Source: Xylaria sp. FL1777
Taxonomy: Eukaryota > Ascomycota > Sordariomycetes > Xylariales > Xylariaceae
Reading direction: 5' to 3'
Length of the DNA stretch: 29,560 nt
NCBI GenBank assembly: GCA_022578965.1
Contig: MU400871.1
Coordinates: 1 to 29,560, forward strand
This document shows positions 10,186 through 19,907 of the stretch, piece by piece. Within the stretch, counting starts at the first letter, position 1. Every line of letters starts with the position of its first letter. The notes under the pieces were generated by a model. The model was not told the origin of the DNA and did not search any database. It worked only from the letters and a program-made list of their open reading frames with translations. Both the position numbers and the translations under genes were made by a program.

Positions 10186-13092
10186 TAAATATATTAAAAA
10201 GTTTGATTTTTTTAAGTATGCAACTATTATTATAGCTAAAAGTACTTTTATTAAATCTTTTAATTTTTTAAGATTTTTGCTTATATTTCTAAAAAATTTT
10301 ATTTTATTTTATTATTTTAAGTAAAATTATATTAGCTTATATTTTTAAGTTAATTAAAATGTTATATTTTTTTTTTAATATATAAGTTTAACTTTAAATT
10401 AATTTTTTTAGTTATTATATTAAACTTTATATAAAGCTTTAGTTTTTTTAGCTATTTATTGCTTTTTTAGCAAATGTTTATTTTGTTTTTTGATTTTTTT
10501 TTATAAAATATTTAAATGCTTATTTTATTTAGTACTTTAAATGTTATTATACTTTATTTTGTTTTTGTTTTTAATTAAGCTTTAAATTATAGTTTTTAAG
10601 CTTTTTTGCTTTTAGCAATTATTTTTTAGTACAATTATGCTTTAATTAGCTAATAATATTTATAGCAGTTATTTTTATATTTTTTTAAAATAATATTATA
10701 AGTATAATTAAAATTTTTTTTAAATATTATAAATTTTTATAAATCTTTATAATAAACTATAATTATAATTAATTACTTTATTTTATAAAAGTTTTATATT
10801 TTTGTTTTTATAATTTGTTTAAAAAACTAATTATTTTTTAATTTATTAAATAAATATTAATAGCAATAATATATTACGCAATAATTTTATAATACTTTGT
10901 TATATTTTAGATTTTTTAAGCATAAAATATTATTATTGTTTTTTATTATAGTTTTATTATAATAATCACTTTTAGCAATTAGTTAAATTGCTAGCTTTAG
11001 CTTGTAAAACATATTAGTTTTTGCGTTAATTATTAATGCTTTTTTATTTTATTATATTTAAAGCAGTTTAAGCTATAAAAATACTTCGTTTATTTTTATT
11101 AGTTTTTTTTTATAATCTTTTTTATAGCTTTTAATTTTATTTATTTTTGTTTTAAAATTTTATAAGTTTTATTTTTTTAAGTTTATTTAGCAACTAAATA
11201 TTTTAATAGTTTATAATTAGTTTAATAATTATACTATTTATAATTATAGTTTTATTTTTTTAAACATAATTTTTTTTTAAGCTATATTTTAAGCTTTAAT
11301 AATTTAAAGTTTTTATAGTTTTATAAATATGCTAACTATATTAATTTATTACTTTTTATTGTTTTCTACTTTTAATTAAACTATTTTTTTAAGTTATATA
11401 TTAAATAACTTTAATTGTTTATATAGCAAATATATTTTTTTGTAATTTGTTTTAATAACTATAAAGCTTTTAAATAATATTTAAATGTTTATTTATTTTA
11501 ATTTATATAAATAAAGCATTTAAATTTGTTTAATATAGCATTTTTGTTTTAATTTAAAATAGCAACTTTATATTTTTGCTTTAAAAACATATTTTTTAAA
11601 TTGCTTTGTTATTTTTTGTTGTTTTAAACTTTTATAACTTATACTTTTTTTTTAAGTTAAAAAATCTTTCTTTTTTTATAGCTTTTTTTTTTGTTTTTTT
11701 TTTTAAATTAGTATTATTTTTAAAAATGTTTTTTTTTTTATAGTTATAATATTTAACTTTAAACATATTTTAAGGTTATTATTTTTAGATTTTATTAATT
11801 TGTTTAAACCTTTATTTAATACTTTTTTAAGTATTTTTTTTTTGTTTTTTTTTAGTTTTTTTAGTTTTAAAATACTATTTAAATAATTATTAATTAATTA
11901 TAATAGCTATATTAATATATATATTAATTTTTGCTAGTTTATTTATTTTATATAATTTATTTTAAACTTAAGTTTTAAGTTTATTATAAAATAAATAAAA
12001 TAATATAAGCTTAAGCAATTTTAAAATTACTATTAATTATTTAAATTTTATAGCATAATTTATTACTGCTTTTATTTATTTTAAGCAATAAAGTGCTTTT
12101 TTTGTATGTTTTGCTTTTTAAGTATTTTTAAACAATACTTTTATTTAATTTTTAAACTTAACGTAATTTTTAAATTTTTTTTTTTTTTTAGCTTAAAATT
12201 AGTTAACTTATTAGCTTTAAAAAAATCTTTTAAAATAAATTAAAACTATTCTAGTATTTTTTTTAATAAAAATTATAAAATAGTTATTATTTTTTAATTT
12301 TTTTTTATAATAATAGTAAAATGTTATTTTAAATAAAGTTTAATATAAATTAAAAAAGCTTTTATATTTATAAATTTATTATAAAGCTTTAAAGCAATAA
12401 GTTTAAAACTTTTAATGTTTAATATTTTTAACATTATAAATAATTTTAATAATAAAAGCAATAATAATAATAAACAGTTAAGTTTTTTATTTTAAGTTAT
12501 TATTTTAAATATAATAGTAATAAAAATAAACGTTAAGTTTACTAATAATAATATTAATATTAGTTATAATATAATTATTTGTTTAAAGCTTTAATTTATT
12601 ATTATAATAGCAATTATTATTACTGCTTTAATTATTATAGCTAATGTTTATATTAGTTTAAAAGTTATAACATTTAGTATTTAAGCTACTTTTTAAGTTA
12701 AAATAAATAGTTTGCTTTATAGTATTAATATTAATATTAGTTCTTTTTTATTATTGCTGCTTAACTTTTTTTTTTTTACTATTGCTTTTTTTTTAATAAA
12801 AATAGCTAATAAAAATATTAAAGTTTATTATTTTAATACATTACTAGTTTTAAAAGTTTTTAAAATTTTTAAACTTAATTTTTAACTTTTTATTTTTAAT
12901 AATATAACTTAAATTTAGTTTATTAATTATTAAATAAAGTTTACTTATATAATATTATTTAACATTTTTATTTTTTAAATATTTTTTTAGTATACTTTTA
13001 AAAATTTATTTTATAAATTGTTTATTATTTAACTTTTTATACTAATATTTGTTTTTATATATTAAGTTTTATTAATTAAAAAGCTATTAAAG
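10186..13092 (-). pseudogene. gag and 5' pol relic of copy III
   Basis: The reverse complement aligns with 3075-5879 of the left element: the leader TTTAATAGCTTTTTAATTAA, the A-rich gag stretch seen as long T-runs at about 11640-11870 on the plus strand, and the region up to just before RT. All sense frames are interrupted by TAA/TAG at short intervals. The segment near 11025-11131 contains the extra ~105 bp also present in copy V. No protein product is possible; function is inferred only from alignment to the better-defined copies. Confidence 0.7.
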
Positions 13093-13571
13093 TATAATAA
13101 ACCTATTATATATTAATATAATAAGTTTGCTTTTAAAGTTTTAATTTGTAAGTAATAATAAAATTTTTAATAATAATTCATTAAAAAAGTTTTTAAAATA
13201 CTTTTACTATTATATATTAATAAAAGTTTTAAAAAATTAAAAGTAATAAATATATTAATGCTTAGCAATTATAAAAAATTAATAGCTAAAAAGCTAAAAA
13301 CTAAATAAATAACTAAATATAAAAAATGCATAATTATATAAACAAAAAAAACAGTAGTAATAATTTATAAACGTTGCTTTTTTTAATAAACTTAACGCTA
13401 TATTGTTTTAAGTTTAAAGCTTAATAAACTTAACGCTTAAGTTTATTAAGTTTATATATTAAACCTTTATAGTAGTTTAAATATATATTTTTTTAATAAA
13501 TAAAACTTCTTTTGCGCATATTTTCTTTACACCTGGCCTTTTAACCGGCTTAGTGAGCCCATTTCGTAACA
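13093..13571 (-). repeat. 5' LTR of copy III, subfamily B
   Basis: A 479-bp LTR on the minus strand. Its outer end preserves the ancestral start well: the plus strand reads CCCATTTCGTAACA, so the LTR begins TGTTACGAAATGGG. The outer ~70 bases (about 13510-13571) keep many C and G residues (CACCTGGCC, AACCGGC) while the rest is heavily AT-converted. It has a single 38-bp palindromic unit. Its inner end is TATAATAAACC on the plus strand, ancestral TGTAACAAACC. Confidence 0.88.
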
Positions 13572-16037
13572 AATATTTAAAGTGCAAAATAAAACAAGCA
13601 TTTAAACATTTTACAAAAAAAAATTAAAAAACAAAATGAGCACTTGCTAAAAAAGCAACAAATAACTAAAAAAACTAAAGCTTTATATAAAGTTTAATAT
13701 AATAACTAAAAAAATTAATTTAAAGTTAAACTTATATATTAAAAAAAAAAATATAATACTTTAATTAACTTAAAAGCATAAGCTAATATAATTTTATTTA
13801 AAGTAGTAAAATAAAATAAAATTTCTTAAAAATATAAACAAAAATTTTAAAAAATTAAAAGATTTAATAAAAGTACTTTTAGCTATAATAATAATTATAT
13901 ATTTAAAAAAATTAAACTTTTTAATATATTTATATAAAAATATAAAAAACAAATTATATTAAATATTGCTAATATATTTAATTATAATATTATTTTAGAA
14001 ATATTATAGCTAAAAATTAGCAACTTTTTAATTTAATGAAAAGTAAAAACTATTAAGTAAAAAAATAAAAAATAAAGCAAGAAAATCAGAAAAATTACAA
14101 AGAAATTCTAAACAAAATATTAAAAATATATTATAAATTTTATAAACTATTTAAAAAAAAAAAAAAGAAAAATTTTTTAAACATAGCTTATAAAACTATT
14201 ATATTTTTATTAAAAAAAAATGTTAACTAAAGCTTTATTAAATATATTATATAAGCGTAAATAAAACAAACGTTTTATAAAAATAGATTTAAAAAAATTT
14301 AGCAAAAGGATTTTTAAAAAAGTTTTAGTTATTTATTAAATATTTTATAGTGCTAGTACTTAAAATAAAAAATAAAAAATAACTAATTAATAAAAAAAAA
14401 AACTAACATAACAAATAATAGTTAATTATTAATTATTAAATGTAATTACTATTATAAATAAATATTTCTTTATTTTATTAATAATTATAAAAAAAAACAT
14501 TAGCTAAGCAAAATAATTTATAGCAGTTAATATTTTAAATAAATATTATGCTATTAAAATAACTAAAAGAAAAAAATAAAAAACTACTATATAAACAATA
14601 TATAGATTATATAAATAAATAGTTATATTATAAAAACTATAAAACGTATTAGCTAGCGTTTAATACATAATAATAATAATTTTACAAAAGTTTTTAAATA
14701 AATTTGTGTTTATTTATTTAAATAATATTTTAATTTATTTTAAAACATTAAAAAAACACAAAAAATATATAACTTAAGTATTAAAAACATTTAAACAAGC
14801 AAAATTATAATTTAACATAAAAAAGTATATATAGCATATATAAAAAATTAACTTTTTAAAATTTATAATTACTTTAAAACAAATATAAATTTAATAGTTA
14901 AAAATTAATATAATATAAAACTAAAAAATATTTAACTTAGCTATTATTATAAACATATAATAAGCATTAAAATTTTTGAACTATATTTAAATATTAATTT
15001 AAAACTTTAAAAAAATGGCATTTTATTTTATAAAGTATACAAAGAAAAAATATACAAAAATTTTTTTTTTAATTTTAAAAAAAGCCCAAAAAGCTTTTAA
15101 AGAACTAAAACTAAAAGTTATTTTTAACTTTATAGTTAAACTACTTAATCTATAAAAAAAAAAAAGCTAAAAATAAATGCTTTAAATAATATAATTATAA
15201 AAGTTTTAAAACAATTAAAAAACAATAAAAAATAGCACTTAATAGCTTATTATTTTAAAGCATTATAAAATATAGCATTATAATACTTTATATATAATAA
15301 AAAACTGCTTATAATTATTATAGTACTTAAAAAGTAAAAACTATTTTTTATAAAAACTATAAAGCTAATTAAAATTTATTTAAATTATTAAAACTTAATA
15401 AAATTTATAACTATATAAAAAATTACTAAATAATATAAAAATTAAATGGTTTTTTTTTTTAAATTTAACTTTAAGATATATTATATTAAAAAAAAAAAAA
15501 CATTTAAGCAAACATACTTAGCTAATAAAGTTAAAAAAAATTTAAAGTTCTAAAAAAAACAGTTAAGTGTTATATTTTTAAAGAAATAAAAGCTTAAAAA
15601 TTAAAATTATACTTAAAGACTTTATAAATATATAGCTATAATAAGCTTATAACTTAAAAAAATTAGCATAGCTATAAAAGCATAAAAAATTAAAAAATAA
15701 TAAGCTAATATATAAACGTAAAGTTTACTTACTAAAATTTTTATAAAATAAGTTTATTAAAAAGTTTTATAAATATTTATTATATAAACACTAAAAAACA
15801 ATAAAAATAATTAAATAACTATAAAAAAAATACGATTTTTTAAAACTATAAAACATAGTTAAATTTATTGTAAAAAAGTGTAATATTTATAATAAAGCTA
15901 AAGCAGCTTAATATAAGCTTTATAAACTGCTATAACTTATATAAATACTTAAACAAGCATAATATATTATTGTTTAAGATTTTATTATAGTATTACTTTT
16001 ATTAACCGATTTAATTACAAAAGTATAATATAATACA

Positions 16038-16051
16038 ATATAAATTATTAT
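16038..16051. repeat. 14-bp target-site duplication, left copy
   Basis: ATATAAATTATTAT, repeated at 17486-17499. The empty site is seen in the left element near 8001 as ATATAAGTTATTATTAAT. Confidence 0.82.
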
Positions 16052-17485
16052 AAAGAACTTCAACGGTTAAAATAAGTATAAAGTAAAGCTTAAAAACATA
16101 TAAACACTAATATAGTTAAAAGTACTTATAGGATTATAACTATTACTTTTAGCGCTTATTTTGCTTTTTTTGCATGATAAGCATTTAGTAAACTTGTTAG
16201 TAATATTGCAAGCGCAAAAGTTATTAATGTTTTTATATAGTTAGCGTAAAAAAGATAGCAACAAAAAGTGCATAACATATTACTATAATATAAGCAATAT
16301 AGTAGTAGCACGGCTTAAGCATTTTAGCGTGCTTAATAAATATAAATTTTAAGGCTATTAATAATACTTTAATGCAAAGCATTAAAGCATTTACCTTTAT
16401 TTTAAAGATTAGCATTATAGCAAAAAAGCATAACAATAAGTAGTTATAAAAGCTTAAACTATATAGTAGCAAGCTATTAGCTATTTTATTTAATACTATA
16501 GATTAAATAACTAGTAAAAACTGCAGCAAAATAACTTATAACCTTAAATATATAAGCTTAATACTAGTTAATATATATACTTAAGCTAAGCTAGCTATAA
16601 ATACATACTATAGAAAGCATAGCAGCTATAATAAAGTAGATTTTTATATAACTATAACGTATTAGCAATTAATTATATTATAAACTAAGCACTTTAATAT
16701 ACTAAAGCAAGCGTAAGTTAAGTATGTAATAATAGTAATAATAAAAGTAATAAAGTTAATAATTAAAAAAAAAAAAAATTAACATAAATAGCTAAATAAA
16801 GTAATTTATTATTTATTGCTACTTTATATTGCTTAGTGCACAAGCTATTTATAAGCTATGTTTACTTAATAAACTTACTACAAAAAGCATAAAAGCAGCT
16901 TAAAAAATAAATATATAAAAAGCAAACTAAAAAATAACAAGCAATTAACTTTGCTTATAACTTAGTTATAACTTAGTTATAAAAAAACTAGTATAGCAAA
17001 AAGCTAGCAATAATACTAAAGCAAACAAACTATAATGTATTAGCAATATAATAAAAAAAAGTTTAAAAAAAAACTAAAAAAAAAAAGCAGTATACTTAGC
17101 TAAATAAGTACTAAAACTAAAAAAACTACTATAAGCAGCATAAAGCAAGCAGTAATACTAAAGCAAGCAAACTATAAAGCAAAAAAAATACAAAAAAAAA
17201 GGAATTATAAAATAACTACATAAAAATATATATACCTAGTTAATAGCATAATGCAAGTAAACAAATAACCTAAAAGCAAAAAAATAAAAAGCAAAACATT
17301 TAATAAAATTGTAGTAAAACTAGTGCAACTTAAAAGTAAATATAAGATGTTTTTACTTAGCTACTAAAAAAAAAGTAAGCTATTTATAGCTTACTTTTAA
17401 CTTATAAGCACGGTTTTTACCTATATATATAAAAAATAAAAACCGGCATAACTAATAAGCCGTTAGCTTAAGTAATATAATATAT
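16052..17485 (+). mobile_element. LINE-like insertion, 1.4 kb, in the integrase of copy IV
   Basis: A 1,434-bp insertion flanked by the 14-bp repeat ATATAAATTATTAT (16038-16051 and 17486-17499). Its right end, GCTTAAGTAATATAATATA, is the shared 3' terminus of this family, while the left end (TAAAGAACTTCAACGG) is unlike the other copies, as expected for 5' truncation. Near the 3' end are two hairpins (17371-17398 and 17411-17445) and a GCACGGTTTTTAC motif shared with the 18238 copy. An imperfect 29-bp direct repeat occurs at 17007-17035 and 17149-17177. I could not read a reverse transcriptase domain. The non-LTR assignment rests on the duplication length, shared 3' end and variable 5' ends. 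Confidence 0.7.
17371..17398 (+). repeat. Perfect 12-bp hairpin in the LINE-like 3' region
   Basis: AAAAGTAAGCTA (17371-17382) and TAGCTTACTTTT (17387-17398) are perfect inverted repeats around a TTTA loop. The hairpin lies about 90 bp before the 3' end of the insertion. Several LINE families use a 3' stem-loop for recognition by their reverse transcriptase; that role is inferred here. Confidence 0.75.
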
Positions 17486-17499
17486 ATATAAATTATTAT
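17486..17499. repeat. 14-bp target-site duplication, right copy
   Basis: Right partner of ATATAAATTATTAT at 16038-16051; copy IV integrase resumes here. Confidence 0.82.
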
Positions 17500-18223
17500 T
17501 AATAAATTTATTAAGTATGCTTACTTTTTATTATTTAAAGAAAATATAATAGCTAAATAACTTATGTATGCTTTTATATACTAATATTTAAATAAGTATA
17601 AGCTATTAAAAAAAATTGTTTTAAACTAAAATAAACTATTTATTTTTAAGTTTAAAACTAATTTTTTTAAACTTATTAATATTAAATTAAAGTTTTTAAC
17701 TGCTTATTATTTATAAACTAACAAACAAACAAAAAAACTAAACTAAATACTAAAATAATATTTATAAAGTTATATTAATTATTAATAAAACAATTAAATA
17801 AAACTATTATTAATAGTACAAATTTTATATAATATATTAACAAACAAAAATATAAACATATTTTTATATAAAGCTATTTATAAATAGCAAGCAACTATTA
17901 AAAAACAAAAAAAAATATTAATAAAAGCATTTATTATTTTAACTATAGTACTTTAAGCAAAAACTATTATAATAAAAATTAAAACGTTATAAGCTAAACT
18001 ATAATTATGTTTTTAGTTTTTATAACAATAAATGTTAATATACTATAATAAAAAACAAACTAAAAAACTAGCTTTTAAAAAAAAAAACAAAGTTTATTTA
18101 CTATAATAAAAACAAAATATAAACATTAATATTTCTTAAATTAAAACAAAACAACTAAGCAATAAATTAAAATTTAAAAAACTTAGCTTTTTTAAAATTA
18201 AAAAAGTTATTTTATTTATTAAC

Positions 18224-18237
18224 TATAAACTATTATT
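18224..18237. repeat. 14-bp target-site duplication, left copy
   Basis: TATAAACTATTATT, repeated exactly at 18616-18629. The empty site is visible in the left element near 8729 as TATAAATTATTATTACT. Confidence 0.85.
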
Positions 18238-18615
18238 CCCACCGAGAAGGACTACGCTAGCAACCGCGCAAAAAACGGGATTGCGGACCATTGCTAACAT
18301 GCTAAAGCCCCGGGACCAGCCCGGGAAGGACCCGTTTAAGGACCATTAGTAAGCGGTCCAAGTAACGAAAGGCTACGCTTGCGCAGCAAGCAAAAACGCA
18401 AGCAGCAAAAGCAACAGTGTTAAATAAAAATCAAGCAACGCGGTTTTTAAACAGTAGCACTTATACAGTTAGCTATAAAAAAAATATAAGTTATAGTAGT
18501 AAGCAGTTAGCAAAGATGTTTTTATTTAGCTTTAGCACAGTTTTTACTTACGTGTAAAATTAAGTAGCTTTTAGCATAGCTTTTTAAAGCTGTTAAACTT
18601 AAGTAATACAATATA
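18238..18615 (+). mobile_element. Short GC-rich LINE-like insertion that escaped RIP
   Basis: A 378-bp insertion flanked by a 14-bp duplication, TATAAACTATTATT (18224-18237 and 18616-18629). Its first ~185 bases hold many CG sites and runs such as CCCCGGGACCAGCCCGGG, unlike anything else in the window. The last ~190 bases end in CTTAAGTAATACAATATA, the family 3' terminus. The reverse complement aligns over its whole length with 22009-22430, where the same positions are AT-converted (for instance GGTCCGCAATCCCG there reads AGTTCGCAATTTTG). It is therefore a largely unmutated, 5'-truncated member of the family. No open frame or tRNA-like A/B boxes were seen, so it is not a recognisable tRNA-derived SINE. 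Confidence 0.78.
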
Positions 18616-18629
18616 TATAAACTATTATT
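18616..18629. repeat. 14-bp target-site duplication, right copy
   Basis: Right partner of TATAAACTATTATT at 18224-18237; the gypsy alignment resumes here towards the chromodomain. Confidence 0.85.
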
Positions 18630-18889
18630 ACTAAAAAATATGCAAATTTATTTTATTTTTTATATTTTTTTACTAAAACTAGCACTTATTAAAATATTTA
18701 TTAAAATATAACTAAAAATAAAAATAAATTAAAACGTTTATAAAGTTAAAAATATATTAGATTTTTATTAAAATAATAATAACCTAAAATATTTTATTAA
18801 ATAAAAAAAATACTTATATGCTAATAATACTTAAAAACTTAAAAAATATTTAAAAACTGCTAAAGTAGTTATAAATTAGTTTTATTACT

Positions 18890-19551
18890 AATATTTTAAC
18901 TGCTTAAAACTAAAAAAAAAAGGTTAGCTTTAAAAAAAACGCTTAAGAAATTTTAATTAAATTTAAATAAAGCAGCTTATGTTATTTTAGCTTGCTTTTT
19001 TTATTGTTTTTGCTTTTTTGCTAATGCTTTTTGTTTTTTTTTTAATATGTTTTATTTTGTTTAATTTATTTAAAAACTAAAGCTTTTGCTAAACTATTTT
19101 AATACTTTTTGCTTTTAAAAAACGTTTTTGTATATAAAACTAAGCTAACTTGCTTAAAACAAAATTAAAGCTATTTTAAGCTTGTTTTAATTTTTTTTAA
19201 ACTAAAAATAACTATTGCTTTCTTTGCTTTTTTTTTTTTTTAAAACAATAGTGCTTAAAAACTATATTATTAATTAAGTTAATTAAAACTTTTAATTTAT
19301 TGCAAAAGCAATTAGCATATATACATTTAAAACAACAAAATATATTATTTATTATTTTATATGTTAATAATTAATTAAAGCAGCAATAATAAAGCATAAC
19401 TTTATAGCTAATAAAATTAATAAAAAAGGCAAAAACAAGTTTTTGCTTTGTTTTAAATAAGCGGTTAATTCTTTTAATATGCTTTAATATTATAACATAT
19501 AAAAAAAAAAGAAAAAAAAATACTTATGGAACAATTATTAAAACAACAATT
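18890..19551 (+). other. Gypsy 3' non-coding region, subfamily-A version
   Basis: This stretch runs from the end of the chromodomain to the polypurine tract of copy IV. It begins like the B version near 9000-9080, then differs for about 500 bp, and converges again near AATTATTAAAACAACAATTT at about 19532. No gene is visible; TTTTGCTTTTT-like runs dominate. Confidence 0.55.
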
Positions 19552-19569
19552 TTAGAAAAAAAGAAATAA
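19552..19569 (+). promoter_or_regulatory. Polypurine tract of copy IV
   Basis: GAAAAAAAGAAATAA-type purine run directly before the LTR start at 19570, matching the tract at 9652-9668. Confidence 0.65.
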
Positions 19570-19907
19570 TATTATAAAATTAGCATAAAAATAGCTTTTA
19601 AAGTAGCTTAATGCTTTTATATATATTTTATACCTTTTTTTTTGCTAACTAAAGCTAAAGTTACATAATAACTTATTTAGCTTACTAAGCTTATAATAAT
19701 TTAAAGCTTACTAAGCTTATAGTAATTTAAAGCTTATTAAGCTTATAGTAATTTAATGTTTATTAAACTTGCAATAATTTAAAAAAGGTTACTACTTTTT
19801 TTACTTTTTTTTTATTTATATAATTATGTACTTTTTATATTTAATTACTTATTTAGTTTTAGTTCTTTAGCTATTAATTTTTTATAACTATTAAGTATTA
19901 ATACATT
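19570..19907 (+). repeat. Truncated 3' LTR, subfamily A
   Basis: Begins TATTATAAAATTAGCAT, aligned base for base with the type-A LTRs at 2606 and 26026 but more mutated (GGTGGCC reads AATAGCT). It contains four 26-bp tandem units at 19680-19783. The alignment stops after TATTAATACATT at about 19907, roughly two-thirds through the LTR, where unrelated sequence starts. The missing end is not found elsewhere in the window, so the element's right flank and target duplication are lost. Confidence 0.82.

Larger units (their letters stand above)
10186..13571 (-). mobile_element. Copy III: inverted Ty3/gypsy relic (5' LTR, gag, front of pol)
   Basis: On the minus strand this copy starts with a type-B 5' LTR (13571 down to 13093), then leader, gag region and the front of pol. 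It ends at 10186, at the point matching 5879 of the element to its left, just before the RT domain. Its remaining pol and 3' LTR are absent. The cut end abuts the 3' LTR of a B-type element that had inserted into it. It keeps the ~105-bp segment missing from the neighbour, at about 11025-11131. On the right it abuts copy IV at the position equal to 5519, so copy III itself had inserted into an older plus-strand copy. No open frame remains. Confidence 0.85.
14100..18876 (+). pseudogene. pol relic of copy IV, split by two insertions
   Basis: The same domain series as the left element. The RT box at 14715-14738 reads YLNNILIY with both catalytic aspartates turned to asparagine (14721-14726). The RNase H block at 15233-15349 reads HLIAYYFKAL and YNKKLLIIIIVLKK. 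The integrase core starts at about 15976 with DFIIVLLLLTDLITKV, is cut at 16051 by a LINE-like insertion, and resumes from 17486 with INKFIKYAYF. The chromodomain is at 18736-18876, reading VYKVKNILDFY ... YLYANNT-stop-KLKKYL. Stops and small indels are abundant. Independent decay of this copy and the left copy lets the ancestral protein be compared site by site. Confidence 0.88.
13572..19907 (+). mobile_element. Copy IV: Ty3/gypsy relic, pol to truncated 3' LTR, with two nested insertions
   Basis: The sequence from 13572 matches the plus-strand element from 5519 onward and runs through RT, RNase H, integrase and chromodomain to a polypurine tract and a type-A 3' LTR cut at about 19907. It is interrupted by non-LTR insertions at 16052-17485 (in the integrase core) and 18238-18615 (between integrase and chromodomain). 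In both cases the gypsy alignment resumes exactly after a 14-bp duplication. Its 5' part is probably the front of the element at 2606, separated from it by the insertion of copy III and later recombination. The best evidence is the shared type-A LTR subfamily. Confidence 0.82.

Noticed and set aside
16233..16472. Minus-strand open frame of 79 codons, hydrophobic, looks like membrane segments
   Set aside because: It sits inside a LINE-like relic on the strand opposite to the element. Ile/Leu/Phe/Tyr richness is what AT-rich DNA gives by chance, and there is no counterpart in other copies.
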